Below are positions 1 to 9,181 of a DNA stretch of 64,000 bases, one piece after another. Each line of letters begins with the position of its first letter. Within the stretch, counting starts at the first letter, position 1. This DNA is from Synechocystis sp. PCC 7509. Its GTDB lineage: Bacteria > Cyanobacteriota > Cyanobacteriia > Cyanobacteriales > Chroococcidiopsidaceae. The DNA lies in NCBI RefSeq assembly GCF_000332075.2, contig NZ_ALVU02000001.1:3980324-4044323 (forward strand). The letters run 5' to 3'. Made by a program: the position numbers and the translations under genes. Below the pieces are notes generated by a model. It was not told the origin of the DNA. It did no database searches and saw only the letters and a list, made by a program, of their open reading frames with translations.

Positions 1-1137
1 TCCCCACAGCTACCGCCAGCTAATTTATCTATTTCTAGTCAAATTGCTACTTTTCAACAGCTTCCTTTACTCCTTGACGATCCTTTGTCTGAGGAGCAGT
101 TTTGCTTAGTTTTGACAGCTAAATTTAGTTTGCTGTTAGTTTTAGGCGTTGATAATCATGGGAATCAAGCATTTAGGTTTTCTTTCGAGCCAGAAGAAGT
201 TACTAAAGTATGGCAATTATTGCGATCGCGTTTACTATTAGCTAATCCACAGTTGGCGATCAATAAGTTGGATGCTTTAGTAGAAAAATTTACCCCTATA
301 GCGCCAGATTATCGGCTAGTAACGGATTTTAGTCATTTATTACTGAAGCATTCGCAAGCAAAAGCAACTAAAGACGAACATTTAACTGCTCCAAAAAACT
401 CCCACCGCTCAGATATAGAACTATTACAAGCCTTTGCTCATGAAGTACGTACACCTTTAACCACTATCCGCACTTTGACACGGTTGATATTGAAGCGCAA
501 AGATTTAGCACCAGAAGTCAAGAAGCGTTTAGAAGTCATTGACAGCGAGTGTACCGAGCAAGTTAATCGCATGGAATTAATTTTTAAGGCTGCGGAATTA
601 GTAGAAAATGCCATGACTAATACTGTAGGACTAACAGCCATGTCTTTAGCGCAGGTACTACAACAAAGCATCCCGCGATGGCAACAACAAGCCCATCGGC
701 GCAACTTAACTTTGGATGTGATTTTACCTCAACAAATGCCTACAGTAGTTAGCGATCCAACTATACTAGATCAAGTTTTGACGGGTTTAATTGAAAATTT
801 TACTCGCAATTTGACGGCGGGTAGTCATATTCAAGTCCAAGTTATTCCCGCAGGCAATCAACTAAAACTACAGCTATTACATCAATCTTTTGCCGGTGAG
901 GGCGATAAGTCTGTACCGCCACCTTACATCGCGCCTACGGTTAAATCTTTAGGTCAGCTACTGATGTTTCAACCGGAGACTGGTAATATTAGCCTCAACC
1001 TCAATGCCACAAAGTATCTATTTCAAGCAATTGGTGGCAAATTGATTGTTAGACAACGCCCCCACCAGGGAGAAGTCTTAACTATTTTCTTGCCTATGGA
1101 TTTGAATCATCCGCCTTTGTATCAACCTAGTTGTTAG
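1..1137 (+). CDS. Histidine-kinase-like protein, 5' end outside the window
   Basis: The reading frame is open from base 1, so the first in-frame TTG at 85 is probably not the true start and the gene begins upstream. Numbered from that TTG, residues 1-90 form a putative input domain. A coiled dimerisation/HisKA segment follows, with the H-box AHEVRTPLTT (His codon at 439-441). The C-terminal part (about 215-345) looks like a HATPase remnant. It keeps an N-box-like stretch (LIENFTRN) but I cannot find a DxGxG G1 box or a GLGL G2 box. It may therefore accept phosphate on the histidine without binding ATP well. It converges on the next gene, 8 bases away, which has the opposite defect. The family assignment is firm; autonomous kinase activity is doubtful. 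Confidence 0.8.
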   Translation, partial: SPQLPPANLSISSQIATFQQLPLLLDDPLSEEQFCLVLTAKFSLLLVLGVDNHGNQAFRFSFEPEEVTKVWQLLRSRLLLANPQLAINKLDALVEKFTPIAPDYRLVTDFSHLLLKHSQAKATKDEHLTAPKNSHRSDIELLQAFAHEVRTPLTTIRTLTRLILKRKDLAPEVKKRLEVIDSECTEQVNRMELIFKAAELVENAMTNTVGLTAMSLAQVLQQSIPRWQQQAHRRNLTLDVILPQQMPTVVSDPTILDQVLTGLIENFTRNLTAGSHIQVQVIPAGNQLKLQLLHQSFAGEGDKSVPPPYIAPTVKSLGQLLMFQPETGNISLNLNATKYLFQAIGGKLIVRQRPHQGEVLTIFLPMDLNHPPLYQPSC

Positions 1138-1145
1138 CCATAAAC

Positions 1146-2603
1146 TTAGTTGACTGGGATTGTCGGAGCTACTGCTAATAAGATCGTAAAAGTAGAACCT
1201 TCTCCGGGTTTGCTTTTAATGGAAATTGTGCCACCAGAGCGTTGTAAAAGCTGCTGGACAATAGTTAAACCCAAACCTGCACCGCTACTATCGTCGGCGG
1301 TGGGACGAATACGATAAAAACGGTCAAATACTCTCGGTATATCGCGTTCGGCAATGCCAATTCCGGTGTCTCTTACTTCCAACATTACCCGATCGCCCAT
1401 GACGCGCGATCGCACCCACACTTGACCCCCACGCGGTGTAAACTTAATACTATTGTGCAACAAATTAATTGCTATTTGTTTCAGCCAAGAGTTGAAACAC
1501 AATACCGCAGGCAATTGTTCTGGTACGGTGTACGCCAGCATAATACCTTTCTCTTGGGCTAAAGGTTGATAAGTGCTGACGACTCCTGGCACAATTTCGC
1601 TGAGGCGGACGGGTTGCAAAGGTGTATATTTGGGAATTTGATCGATTTCTAATAGTTCTAGTAGACCATTAATTACTGAAGATTGGCGATCGCACTCTGT
1701 ATGCAGCATTTGCAAGTAGCGCATTCGTTGCGGTGGTTTGAGGTGCGGTGAATTAAGCAGACTTAGGGCAGTCTTCATATTAGTCAAAGGTGTGCGTAGT
1801 TCTTCACTAGCACGGCGGAGCAATTCACCTTTAAGACTTACGCTAGTTGTTAATTCTCGATTTTGCTGTTGTAACTTTGCTATTCGTTCAACTTTTGTTT
1901 TACGCATTATTTCATCAAAGCGTTGCAGTTGCTTGACAGCTAGATGGTTAATTAACGTTCCTTGGGATGGTGCTACCGTAAATAATGAATCCCAATTTTG
2001 TAATAGCTCAGTTAGTTGCGCTTGACTGCTTGCGGTTGTTTTCTTAGTAGAATTTTTTGTTGTAATCGCAATGACTTCTTGTTTAATTCCTGCCAATACG
2101 CGCTCAATTACTGAAGTTTCATAGGAACAAATTGCTACTAAAGAAGAATTTTGTCTAGGTTTATTGACTAATTTGGATGGAGAAAGAACTCTAGTTACTG
2201 TCCCTTGGCGCTGAATGCGGCGACGGTGCGCCAAGGCTAAACTACAAAACTGTGGTGACAAAACTAAGAGGAAATATTCGCGTTGTAATTTACTTGTGGG
2301 TGTTAGCTTTACTGAGATTGACGGGTCAATTAAATTAGTTTCTGTAGATTTAGAAACTAAGCAATTATATACTCCTTCACTTAAATTGGCTACATTGTAG
2401 CGTTGAATTTCTGAGTACCAAATTTTTCCTGGTGGCAACTTAACCCAAAGCTGGGCGCGGATTTTATGCTCAATTAGCAAATCGATTGTTGCCCGTACTA
2501 GAGCTAGTAAAGTAGCTGGTGTTACACATAATAATTGTGAAGGTAGCTCGGTACTAAGACTCAATTCATAAAGGCTAGGAGATTGCTTAAAAGAATTGAC
2601 CAT
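1146..2603 (-). CDS. Histidine-kinase-like protein lacking the phospho-acceptor histidine
   Basis: A 485-residue soluble protein with no membrane segment seen. The N-terminal half (about 1-225) is a putative sensor region. It contains a stretch, EYFLLVLSPQFCSLALA, that resembles EQFCLVLTAKFSLLLVLG in the convergent neighbour. A HisKA-like helix pair follows at about 255-325, but the H-box reads SEELRTPLTN where SHELRTPL is usual: residue 267 is Glu (GAA at 1803-1805 on the minus strand). The HATPase domain is complete, with an N-box (NLLHNSIKFTP), DTGIGIAERD and GAGLGLTIV. The protein should bind ATP but cannot autophosphorylate on the normal residue. It could phosphorylate a partner or be a regulator. 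The start is ATG at 2603. Confidence 0.85.
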   Translation of the reverse strand: MVNSFKQSPSLYELSLSTELPSQLLCVTPATLLALVRATIDLLIEHKIRAQLWVKLPPGKIWYSEIQRYNVANLSEGVYNCLVSKSTETNLIDPSISVKLTPTSKLQREYFLLVLSPQFCSLALAHRRRIQRQGTVTRVLSPSKLVNKPRQNSSLVAICSYETSVIERVLAGIKQEVIAITTKNSTKKTTASSQAQLTELLQNWDSLFTVAPSQGTLINHLAVKQLQRFDEIMRKTKVERIAKLQQQNRELTTSVSLKGELLRRASEELRTPLTNMKTALSLLNSPHLKPPQRMRYLQMLHTECDRQSSVINGLLELLEIDQIPKYTPLQPVRLSEIVPGVVSTYQPLAQEKGIMLAYTVPEQLPAVLCFNSWLKQIAINLLHNSIKFTPRGGQVWVRSRVMGDRVMLEVRDTGIGIAERDIPRVFDRFYRIRPTADDSSGAGLGLTIVQQLLQRSGGTISIKSKPGEGSTFTILLAVAPTIPVN

Positions 2604-2660
2604 ACTTATTTTTGTAATAATGCCTTGATAGGTACTTTATAGGAGCATTCAAGAATTAGC

Positions 2661-2686
2661 AATTGGTAATTGGTAATTGGTAATGG
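2661..2686. repeat. Short tandem heptanucleotide repeat (AATTGGT)n
   Basis: About three and a half copies of a 7-base unit (AATTGGT) lie in the 127-base gap between the kinase-like gene and murE. Short tandem heptamers of this type are common between cyanobacterial genes. No function can be read from it. Confidence 0.7.
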
Positions 2687-2730
2687 GAGATAATTTCAAT
2701 GACCAATTCCAAATCTCTTACAAGTCCCTT

Positions 2731-4209
2731 TTAGCCCAAACGTTTAATTAGGGCGTTTTTGGCTTGTTCGCGATCGTCAAAGTGAATTTTTTCTGTACCA
2801 AGGATTTGATAATCTTCGTGACCTTTTCCGGCAATTAGTACGCCATCGCCGGGTTTGGCTTGCAGTATAGCGTCTTCAATTGCCGCCGCGCGATCGCTTA
2901 TTACTATTGGTTTAATCGTTGCAGGTATACCCGCTAAAATATCTTGCAATATTTGTTCGGGGTTTTCGGTACGGGGATTATCGGAAGTTACAACCGCAAC
3001 ATCGGCAAGTTCGGCGGCGATTTTGCCCATTTTAGGGCGTTTGGTGCGATCTCTGTCGCCTCCACATCCAAATACACAAATCATTTTACCGCTAATAAAT
3101 GGACGAGCAGCAAGAAGTAAGTTTTCTAGACTGTCGGGGGTATGTGCGTAATCTACAATTGTGCTGATGTCTTGGTTTGGGGAGATTTGCACTCTTTCCA
3201 TGCGTCCGGGTACGCCAGGAAAATTAGGTAATGCTTGAGCAATTAATTCTAAATCTACGCCTAAATGTAAGGCTGTCCCTACGGCGGCTAGAAGGTTGGC
3301 TAAGTTGTATTGTCCGACTAAAGGCGATTCAAAAGCAATGTCACCTTTGGGCGTGTGGAGAGTGCCGCTAACCCCCGATGATTGGTATTTTAAGTCGGTA
3401 GTATATAAGTCTGCCGTGCGATCGCTCACACTGTAACGCCATACTGGAGATTGTATTTGGTTAATTAGGCGATCGCTTATTGGATCGTCAATATTAATTA
3501 TCGCTAATCCTTGCAGATATTCAGGGCTAAATAACAAAGCTTTGGCGCTAAAATAATCCTCCATATCTTTGTGATAATCAAGGTGGTCTTGAGTCAAGTT
3601 AGTAAACACTGCAACATCAAATTCGCAGCTTTTTACCCTTCCTTGCGCCAAAGCGTGAGAACTAACTTCCATAATGCCAAACTTACAGCCAGCATCTCGC
3701 GCTTCGGCAAATTGTTGTTGCAATTCCACCGCAAAAGGTGTTGTATGCGCCGCAGTTTTTTCAAAACCCGCCCAACGAGTGTAAAGCGTACCCATTAAGG
3801 CGGTAGATAAATGCGCCTCTGTGAGGAAATATTCGATTAAATGGGTGGTGGTAGTCTTGCCATTAGTCCCAGTAATGCCGACAAGTTGCATTTGTTTGGT
3901 GGGATGAGCGTAAAAAGCTGCTGCTACTGCCGCGCAAGCAGATACCATGTCTGTAGCGCCAATTAAACAAGGGTTAGCTGCATCGTTAGCAATGGGAACG
4001 GAAACTATAGCCGCTATTGCCCCTGATGCGATCGCGCTTGACCAAAATTCGCCCCCATCCACGCGCGTTCCAGGCATTCCAATAAATAAATCTCCCGGTT
4101 GACAAGCATGAGAATTAGTCGTTAAACCTTTTACTTCTTTCTCCATTGCTGGATGTTCGGGCGATAGGGAAATACCGCTAACTTGAGCTAACAATTTGCC
4201 TAATTTCAT
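2731..4209 (-). CDS. murE: UDP-MurNAc-L-Ala-D-Glu:meso-diaminopimelate ligase
   Basis: A cytoplasmic peptidoglycan-precursor ligase that adds the third stem-peptide residue using ATP. The 492-residue length is normal for MurE. The order is an N-terminal uridine-nucleotide-binding domain with a Mur-type GDLFIGMPG stretch, the central ATPase with the P-loop GITGTNGKTTTTHL near residue 112, and the C-terminal substrate domain. The motif DNPRTENP near residue 410 is the signature of enzymes that select meso-diaminopimelate rather than lysine, which fits a Gram-negative-type cyanobacterial wall. It starts with ATG at 4209, 12 bases downstream of a small glutaredoxin-like gene on the same strand, so the two probably form an operon. 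Confidence 0.97.
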   Translation of the reverse strand: MKLGKLLAQVSGISLSPEHPAMEKEVKGLTTNSHACQPGDLFIGMPGTRVDGGEFWSSAIASGAIAAIVSVPIANDAANPCLIGATDMVSACAAVAAAFYAHPTKQMQLVGITGTNGKTTTTHLIEYFLTEAHLSTALMGTLYTRWAGFEKTAAHTTPFAVELQQQFAEARDAGCKFGIMEVSSHALAQGRVKSCEFDVAVFTNLTQDHLDYHKDMEDYFSAKALLFSPEYLQGLAIINIDDPISDRLINQIQSPVWRYSVSDRTADLYTTDLKYQSSGVSGTLHTPKGDIAFESPLVGQYNLANLLAAVGTALHLGVDLELIAQALPNFPGVPGRMERVQISPNQDISTIVDYAHTPDSLENLLLAARPFISGKMICVFGCGGDRDRTKRPKMGKIAAELADVAVVTSDNPRTENPEQILQDILAGIPATIKPIVISDRAAAIEDAILQAKPGDGVLIAGKGHEDYQILGTEKIHFDDREQAKNALIKRLG

Positions 4210-4221
4210 ATCAATTAAACC

Positions 4222-4503
4222 TCACTGGGCTGATTGTCCATCAATCGATAAATATTTCTGTAACATTTGTTGCACCTGCATTGTACTAGCGCGAGGCGAA
4301 GGACGTGGTAAAAGTTGTTCCTTATCCGCCGACAGCTTACAAATTACCGGAACTTCGTATTGATAGACATTAAACCAGTCTGGGCGGGTAGTAATATCAC
4401 GAATTTCTAAGTCAAAATTTAGATTAGAGCGAATTTGCTGTAATTTTTCTGCCAATCCTTCGCACAAGTGGCAACCCGGTTTGCTGTACATAATTAATTG
4501 CAT
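4222..4503 (-). CDS. Glutaredoxin-like thiol protein
   Basis: A small thioredoxin-fold protein of about 93 residues. The N-terminus reads MQLIMYSKPGCHLCEGL, with a CxxC pair (CHLC) at the start of helix 1, as in the glutaredoxin-like DUF836 group. A conserved cis-proline appears in EVPVIC. It is probably a dithiol oxidoreductase, but no substrate can be inferred. I chose the ATG at 4503, where the family N-terminus begins; an in-frame TTG lies two codons upstream at 4509. It is directly upstream of murE on the same strand, probably co-transcribed. The link to wall synthesis may be only genomic convenience. Confidence 0.85.
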   Translation of the reverse strand: MQLIMYSKPGCHLCEGLAEKLQQIRSNLNFDLEIRDITTRPDWFNVYQYEVPVICKLSADKEQLLPRPSPRASTMQVQQMLQKYLSIDGQSAQ

Positions 4504-4588
4504 TGTCAACCGCCGATTGTAAAAATACTACACTTCCTAGATAGGGGCATATTTCGATATTCTGGAATAAGAAGTAACAAAAATAATT

Positions 4589-5311
4589 ATGATTTCCATC
4601 GAATCGCCCAACCTAACCGCCAAATTTGATTTAGCTGAACTGAACCAAAAATACAACACCGCCCATCCACAAGATGTTTTAGCTTGGTGTGTTGAAAATA
4701 TTCCCACTGGATTAGTTCAAGCCAGCGCTTTCAACGTAGACGATATAGTAATCACAGATATACTTTACCGCGACCTTAAGCACCCAGTTCCGGTAATATT
4801 TCTCGATACTTTGTACCACTTTCCCCAAACTTTAGAATTAGTAGGCAAAGTTAAAGAGTTATACAATGTAGACCTCAAAACATACAAAATGCCCGACCTT
4901 GATAGCCGGGAAGCTTTCACCGCCAAGTACGGAGACGCATTGTGGGACAAAGATATCAGCCAATTTCACCAAATCACCAAAATTGAACCCTTGCAACGGG
5001 GACTAGCGGAATTAAATACTACAGCTTGGATTACCGGACGGCGACGCGATCAAGCCAATACTCGCCAAGATATGCCTATATTTGAAGTAGATGGCAACCA
5101 GCGTCTTAAAGTCAACCCGATTGCTAGTTGGACGCGCAAAGAAACCTGGGCGTATGTATTTGAACACGGTGTTATCTACAATCCTTTGCATGACCAAGGC
5201 TATCCCAGCATTGGCGACGAACCGATTACAACCCAAGTGGGCGAAGGCGAAGACGAACGCGCCGGACGCTGGCGGGGAATGGGTAAAACTGAATGTGGTA
5301 TTCACATCTAA
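4589..5311 (+). CDS. cysH: Phosphoadenylyl-sulfate (PAPS) reductase
   Basis: Reduces activated sulfate (PAPS) to sulfite in assimilatory sulfate reduction, with thioredoxin as the expected electron donor. The 240 residues carry the PP-loop-like fold: ASAFNVDDIVITD near residue 45, VIFLDTLYHFPQT near 72, then TGRRRDQANTR and the C-terminal KTECGIHI with the single catalytic cysteine. The paired cysteines that bind the iron-sulfur cluster in APS reductases are absent, so PAPS is the likely substrate. It starts at ATG 4589, divergent from the glutaredoxin-murE pair, sharing an 85-base promoter gap. The next gene, sbcD, follows 46 bases downstream on the same strand. Confidence 0.95.
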   Translation: MISIESPNLTAKFDLAELNQKYNTAHPQDVLAWCVENIPTGLVQASAFNVDDIVITDILYRDLKHPVPVIFLDTLYHFPQTLELVGKVKELYNVDLKTYKMPDLDSREAFTAKYGDALWDKDISQFHQITKIEPLQRGLAELNTTAWITGRRRDQANTRQDMPIFEVDGNQRLKVNPIASWTRKETWAYVFEHGVIYNPLHDQGYPSIGDEPITTQVGEGEDERAGRWRGMGKTECGIHI

Positions 5312-5357
5312 AACCTTTCTATTTCTACAACCTCGTACTTGGTACGGTAAGTTATAA

Positions 5358-6647
5358 ATGCTAAAAATCCTCCATCTGTCTGATATCCACATGGGAAGCG
5401 GCTTTACTCACGGTAAGCTTAACCCCGAAACGGGTTTAAATACACGTTTGGAGGATTTTGTTAGTACGTTGACTAAATGTATTGACTACGCTTTAGCCGA
5501 GCCAGTAGACTTAGTATTATTTGGCGGCGATGCTTTTCCCGATGCGACACCGCCGCCTTACGTACAAGAAAAGTTTGCTACGCAATTTCGCCGCTTAGTT
5601 GATGCCCAAATACCTACAGTGTTGCTAGTAGGCAATCATGACCAACATTCGCAAGGAATGGGCGGGGCAAGTTTATGTATTTATCGTACTTTAGGCGTAC
5701 CAGGCTTTGTCGTGGGAGACAGATTAACAACCCATCTCATCCAAACTCGTAATGGTGCAGTTCAAGTAATGACGCTTCCTTGGCTGACTCGTTCAACCTT
5801 GCTAACCCGTCCTGAAACCGAAGGTTTATCAATTACCGATATCAACGATATGTTAATTGAACGCCTGCGAACAGCGATGGAAGGAGAAGTTCGCCGTTTA
5901 AATCCTGAAATCCCCACAGTGCTTTTAGGACACTTAATGATTGACAACGCTAATTTGGGCGCTGAACGCCTTTTAGCTGTAGGGAAAGGGTTCACTATCC
6001 CCTTATCGTTAATCACCCGTCCTTGCTTCGATTACGTGGCGCTAGGACACGTCCACCGCCACCAAAACTTAAATAAATCTAATGATCCTCCGGTAATTTA
6101 TCCGGGTAGTATTGAGCGCGTTGATTTTAGCGAAGAAAAAGAAGATAAAGGCTATGTCAAGGTTGCTTTAGAAAAGGGGAAAGTAGAGTGGGAATTTTGC
6201 GCTTTGCAAGTTCGGAAGTTTCAGACGATTAAAGTAGATATATCTAAAGCTACTGAACCTCACGAACAATTGATGAAAGCGATCGCCAAGCATAATATTG
6301 AAGATGCGGTAGTTCGGCTAATTTATCAACTTGGCTCAGAGCAAATAGATAAAATTGATAATTCTGCTATTCATAGCGCCCTTAGTACAGCGCACAGTTA
6401 TACAATTCAACCAGAATTAATTAGTCAGTTAGCTAGACCCCGTTTGCCAGAATTAGGAGCAAGTAGTGCGATCGACCCAATGGAAGCATTAACAGCTTAC
6501 ATAAATAATCGCCAAGACCTCAAAGAAATATCTGGTTTAATGATGGAAGCCGCCCACAAACTGCTATCGGCAAAAACTGAAGAAGTTTGGCTTGATACAA
6601 GTGAACCTACAGCTATTAACCCAAGTGGTCAGTTAAGGTTGCTGTAG
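5358..6647 (+). CDS. sbcD: Exonuclease SbcCD subunit D-type metallophosphoesterase
   Basis: A Mre11/SbcD-family nuclease that, with the SbcC ATPase, processes double-strand ends and hairpins. The calcineurin-like phosphoesterase motifs are in order: LHLSDIHMGSG near residue 5, GGDAFPD near 55, GNHDQHS near 92, GHLMID near 190 and LGHVHRHQ near 229. Together these give the two-metal active site. The C-terminal third (about 270-429) is the capping/partner-binding part and is less conserved. SbcC is not in this window. The family includes other DNA-repair exonucleases, so the exact partner is inferred. ATG at 5358. Confidence 0.9.
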   Translation: MLKILHLSDIHMGSGFTHGKLNPETGLNTRLEDFVSTLTKCIDYALAEPVDLVLFGGDAFPDATPPPYVQEKFATQFRRLVDAQIPTVLLVGNHDQHSQGMGGASLCIYRTLGVPGFVVGDRLTTHLIQTRNGAVQVMTLPWLTRSTLLTRPETEGLSITDINDMLIERLRTAMEGEVRRLNPEIPTVLLGHLMIDNANLGAERLLAVGKGFTIPLSLITRPCFDYVALGHVHRHQNLNKSNDPPVIYPGSIERVDFSEEKEDKGYVKVALEKGKVEWEFCALQVRKFQTIKVDISKATEPHEQLMKAIAKHNIEDAVVRLIYQLGSEQIDKIDNSAIHSALSTAHSYTIQPELISQLARPRLPELGASSAIDPMEALTAYINNRQDLKEISGLMMEAAHKLLSAKTEEVWLDTSEPTAINPSGQLRLL

Positions 6648-6654
6648 TTATCAA

Positions 6655-7269
6655 TCAACAAGATGCAATTAATATCACTTCATTATGCTCGTCTGCGGCA
6701 AGATACAAATCTTTCAACTCCTCTAATTGCTCAAAATACCAATCTTCATTTTTTGCAAACAGTGTTTTGGGATCGATTTGTCGAAAAATACTAGCTCCTT
6801 CTCTAACTAGCTCACGAGATATAAGTCCTAAGGAATCTCCTTCTGATAATAAATCTGGGGCAAAAGTGCGATCGCCAAACAGGAGTTTTTGAACCATCTC
6901 CTCAGCATTAGCAACTTGTCTTGTTGTAAGTTCCTGTACTAAACGTTGTTCAATCTCGTTTACGGATTTCTCTAGCATTGCTGTTCGATCTTCAATTCCT
7001 GGAAAAGCTTGCCGAGTAAGGGTCAACTGGGAACGAAATTCAGCTATTACCCGATCTAATTCTACTTGTGACTCAAATATCTCTGGATATACTTCACAAA
7101 CATTTTCAAGAACTTCATCACTTTCATCAGGTTCATCCTCAAAATAGCAAAAAATGCCGTTGCCATAGGGAAAAAGCCAACTTAAAAGGGTGGCGAATGC
7201 TTTGTCACTTTGAAGGCGTGAATATAGTTCGCTACTAGGAGGAATTGCGCTATAAAGTATATCAACCAT
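6655..7269 (-). CDS. Hypothetical acidic protein in a pair with an antitoxin-like gene
   Basis: I do not recognise this 204-residue protein. It is acidic, has no signal peptide or membrane segment, and has predicted helical stretches around residues 70-125 with many Glu and Gln. It starts at ATG 7269, 22 bases downstream of a small ribbon-helix-helix-like gene on the same strand, so the two look like a two-gene operon. Its 3' end sits 7 bases from the end of sbcD, which is convergent. A toxin role is suggested only by position; the composition does not resemble a known toxin family. Confidence 0.65.
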   Translation of the reverse strand: MVDILYSAIPPSSELYSRLQSDKAFATLLSWLFPYGNGIFCYFEDEPDESDEVLENVCEVYPEIFESQVELDRVIAEFRSQLTLTRQAFPGIEDRTAMLEKSVNEIEQRLVQELTTRQVANAEEMVQKLLFGDRTFAPDLLSEGDSLGLISRELVREGASIFRQIDPKTLFAKNEDWYFEQLEELKDLYLAADEHNEVILIASC

Positions 7270-7291
7270 AAGTTACACTCACTAATTACCA

Positions 7292-7489
7292 TCATGCCAA
7301 ACGTCGGTAGAGTTCAGCATTTTTGTTTAGTACATAATTTGCTGCATCAGTAAAATCACTTTTGGCAGAAGTTAGCAAATCTTCTACACTTGCACGTAAC
7401 AAGGCTTCTGGCGGTATTCCGTGTATTTTGGCTAGATCCTGTAGCTTTTGTAATTGGCTTTCAGAGATATCAATAGTTATCGAAGCCAT
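7292..7489 (-). CDS. Small antitoxin-like DNA-binding protein
   Basis: A 65-residue protein beginning MASITIDISESQLQKL, the beta-strand plus helix pattern of ribbon-helix-helix antitoxins. It ends in FTDAANYVLNKNAELYRRLA, a tail I associate with cyanobacterial antitoxin-type proteins. The ATG at 7489 is preferred over an in-frame TTG at 7498 because AGGAG lies 10 bases upstream of the ATG but only about 2 from the TTG. The gene downstream on the same strand would be the partner. Autoregulation is expected for this family but no operator was identified. Confidence 0.7.
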   Translation of the reverse strand: MASITIDISESQLQKLQDLAKIHGIPPEALLRASVEDLLTSAKSDFTDAANYVLNKNAELYRRLA

Positions 7490-7603
7490 ATTTACCAATC
7501 TCCTGCTATTTCTAAGTAGAGTCTAACATCGACCACTGACAGTCAAACTGTCCCCCTTAAGCTTTAAACTGGAGTTTACGATCGCCCATTAGTTGAGTTA
7601 GCT

Positions 7604-8329
7604 GTGCGGAAAATTGTTATTGCCGGAAATTGGAAAATGTTTAAAACTCAGGCAGAGTCCCTAGAGTTTTTACAAGGATTTATGCCTAGTTTGGAGCATA
7701 CCCCAGAAGATCGGGAAGTTGTATTATGCGTTCCTTTTACTGACCTAAATCAGCTATCAAAAAACCTGCACGGTAGCCGCATTCAGCTAGGCGCTCAAAA
7801 TGTCCACTGGGAAAATAGCGGCGCTTATACTGGGGAAATTTCTGGGGAGATGTTGGCAGAGATTGGCACTCGTTACGTTATTGTGGGTCACAGCGAACGG
7901 CGACAGTATTTTGGCGAAACAGACGAAACTGTCAATAAACGGCTATTGGCGGCTCAAAAATACGAGCTTACGCCGATTTTGTGCGTAGGGGAAACTAAGC
8001 AACAAAGAGACGCGGGAGAAATTGAAAGCACTGTTATTAACCAGCTAAAGCTAGGTTTAGTAGGTGTAGACCAAAATAATTTAGTTATTGCTTACGAACC
8101 AATATGGGCAATTGGTACAGGGGATACCTGCGAAGCAATTGAAGCTAATCGAGTAATTGGTTTAATTCGTTCTCAATTGAGCAATCCTAACGTTTCAATT
8201 CAGTATGGCGGCTCAGTAAAGCCTAGTAATATTGATGAAATTATGGCGCAACCAGAAATAGATGGGGCTTTAGTTGGTGGTGCGAGTTTAGAACCCGATA
8301 GTTTTGCACAGTTGGTTAATTATAAATAG
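7604..8329 (+). CDS. tpiA: Triosephosphate isomerase
   Basis: Interconverts dihydroxyacetone phosphate and glyceraldehyde 3-phosphate in glycolysis and the Calvin cycle. The 241-residue TIM barrel shows GNWKMFK at the N-terminus (catalytic Lys), VGHSERRQ (catalytic His), [11 protein letters not shown] (catalytic Glu and the flexible loop) and YGGSVKPSN plus GALVGGASL for phosphate binding. GTG at 7604 is the start, since [12 protein letters not shown] fits the family N-terminus. It lies three bases upstream of folP, so the two genes are almost certainly co-transcribed. Confidence 0.97.
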   Translation: MRKIVIAGNWKMFKTQAESLEFLQGFMPSLEHTPEDREVVLCVPFTDLNQLSKNLHGSRIQLGAQNVHWENSGAYTGEISGEMLAEIGTRYVIVGHSERRQYFGETDETVNKRLLAAQKYELTPILCVGETKQQRDAGEIESTVINQLKLGLVGVDQNNLVIAYEPIWAIGTGDTCEAIEANRVIGLIRSQLSNPNVSIQYGGSVKPSNIDEIMAQPEIDGALVGGASLEPDSFAQLVNYK

Positions 8330-8332
8330 CTA

Positions 8333-9181
8333 ATGATTGTTCCAGGTTGGGAAATTTGCGATCGCTCTTTTGATTGGGGAAAACGTACCTATTTAATGGG
8401 AGTAGTTAATGTCACCCCTGATAGCTTTAGCGATGGTGGAGAATTTGCTACACCAAAAGCCGCTTTAGCGCAGGCTCAGAGGCTTGTAGAAGCTGGCGCA
8501 GACATAATTGATATTGGCGGACAATCGACGCGACCGGGAGCGGTGCAGATATCTGTAGAAGAAGAATTAGAGCGGGTGCTGTCAGTAATAGAAGTGTTAC
8601 GCAAAGAGATTACTATCCCTATTTCTGTAGATACAACCCGCGCTGTGGTGGCGGTTTCTGCTGTTGCTGCGGGAGCGGATATAGTTAATGACATCTCTGG
8701 CGGTACTTTTGACCCCGATATGCTGACAACGGTTGCTAACTTAGACGTACCTACTGTTTTGATGCACTTGCGCGGTACGCCGGAAACTATGCAGCAAAGG
8801 ACTGATTATGAAAATCTGTTAGGGGAAATGTATCAGTTTTTAGAGCGTCAAATTGAAAGTGCGATCGCTTGTGGTGTAAATCCTTCTAAAATCATTATCG
8901 ATCCGGGCATTGGTTTTGCCAAAAATCAGCAGCAAAATCTAGAAATTCTGCGAAACCTAGGGTTTTTTAAATCTCTCCATTGTCCGATTTTAGTAGGTGC
9001 ATCACGCAAAAGCTTTATTGGACGCATTCTCAATAAGCCAGACCCTAAAGATCGTGTCTGGGGAACCGCCGCCGCTTGTTGTGCGGCGATTTCGACGGGT
9101 GCGGATATTTTACGAGTTCACGATGTAGCCCAAATGCGCGATGTCTGCCGCGTTGCCGATGCTATATTTAGGCAAACTTAA
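8333..9181 (+). CDS. folP: Dihydropteroate synthase
   Basis: Condenses p-aminobenzoate with the pterin pyrophosphate in folate synthesis, in the cytoplasm. The 282 residues carry the family motifs [15 protein letters not shown] near residue 22, [16 protein letters not shown] near 57, SVDTTRA near 100, INDISGG-type [18 protein letters not shown] near 187 and GASRKSFIG near 222. Starts at ATG 8333, right behind tpiA. Its last codons overlap the end of rpiA on the other strand by four bases. Confidence 0.97.
   Translation: MIVPGWEICDRSFDWGKRTYLMGVVNVTPDSFSDGGEFATPKAALAQAQRLVEAGADIIDIGGQSTRPGAVQISVEEELERVLSVIEVLRKEITIPISVDTTRAVVAVSAVAAGADIVNDISGGTFDPDMLTTVANLDVPTVLMHLRGTPETMQQRTDYENLLGEMYQFLERQIESAIACGVNPSKIIIDPGIGFAKNQQQNLEILRNLGFFKSLHCPILVGASRKSFIGRILNKPDPKDRVWGTAAACCAAISTGADILRVHDVAQMRDVCRVADAIFRQT

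Noticed and set aside
5012-5392. Minus-strand frame of 126 residues over cysH
   Set aside because: It is antisense to a clearly recognised cysH and has no family resemblance.
6655-7489. Calling the pair a proven toxin-antitoxin system
   Set aside because: Only the small gene fits an antitoxin pattern; the partner matches no toxin family I know.
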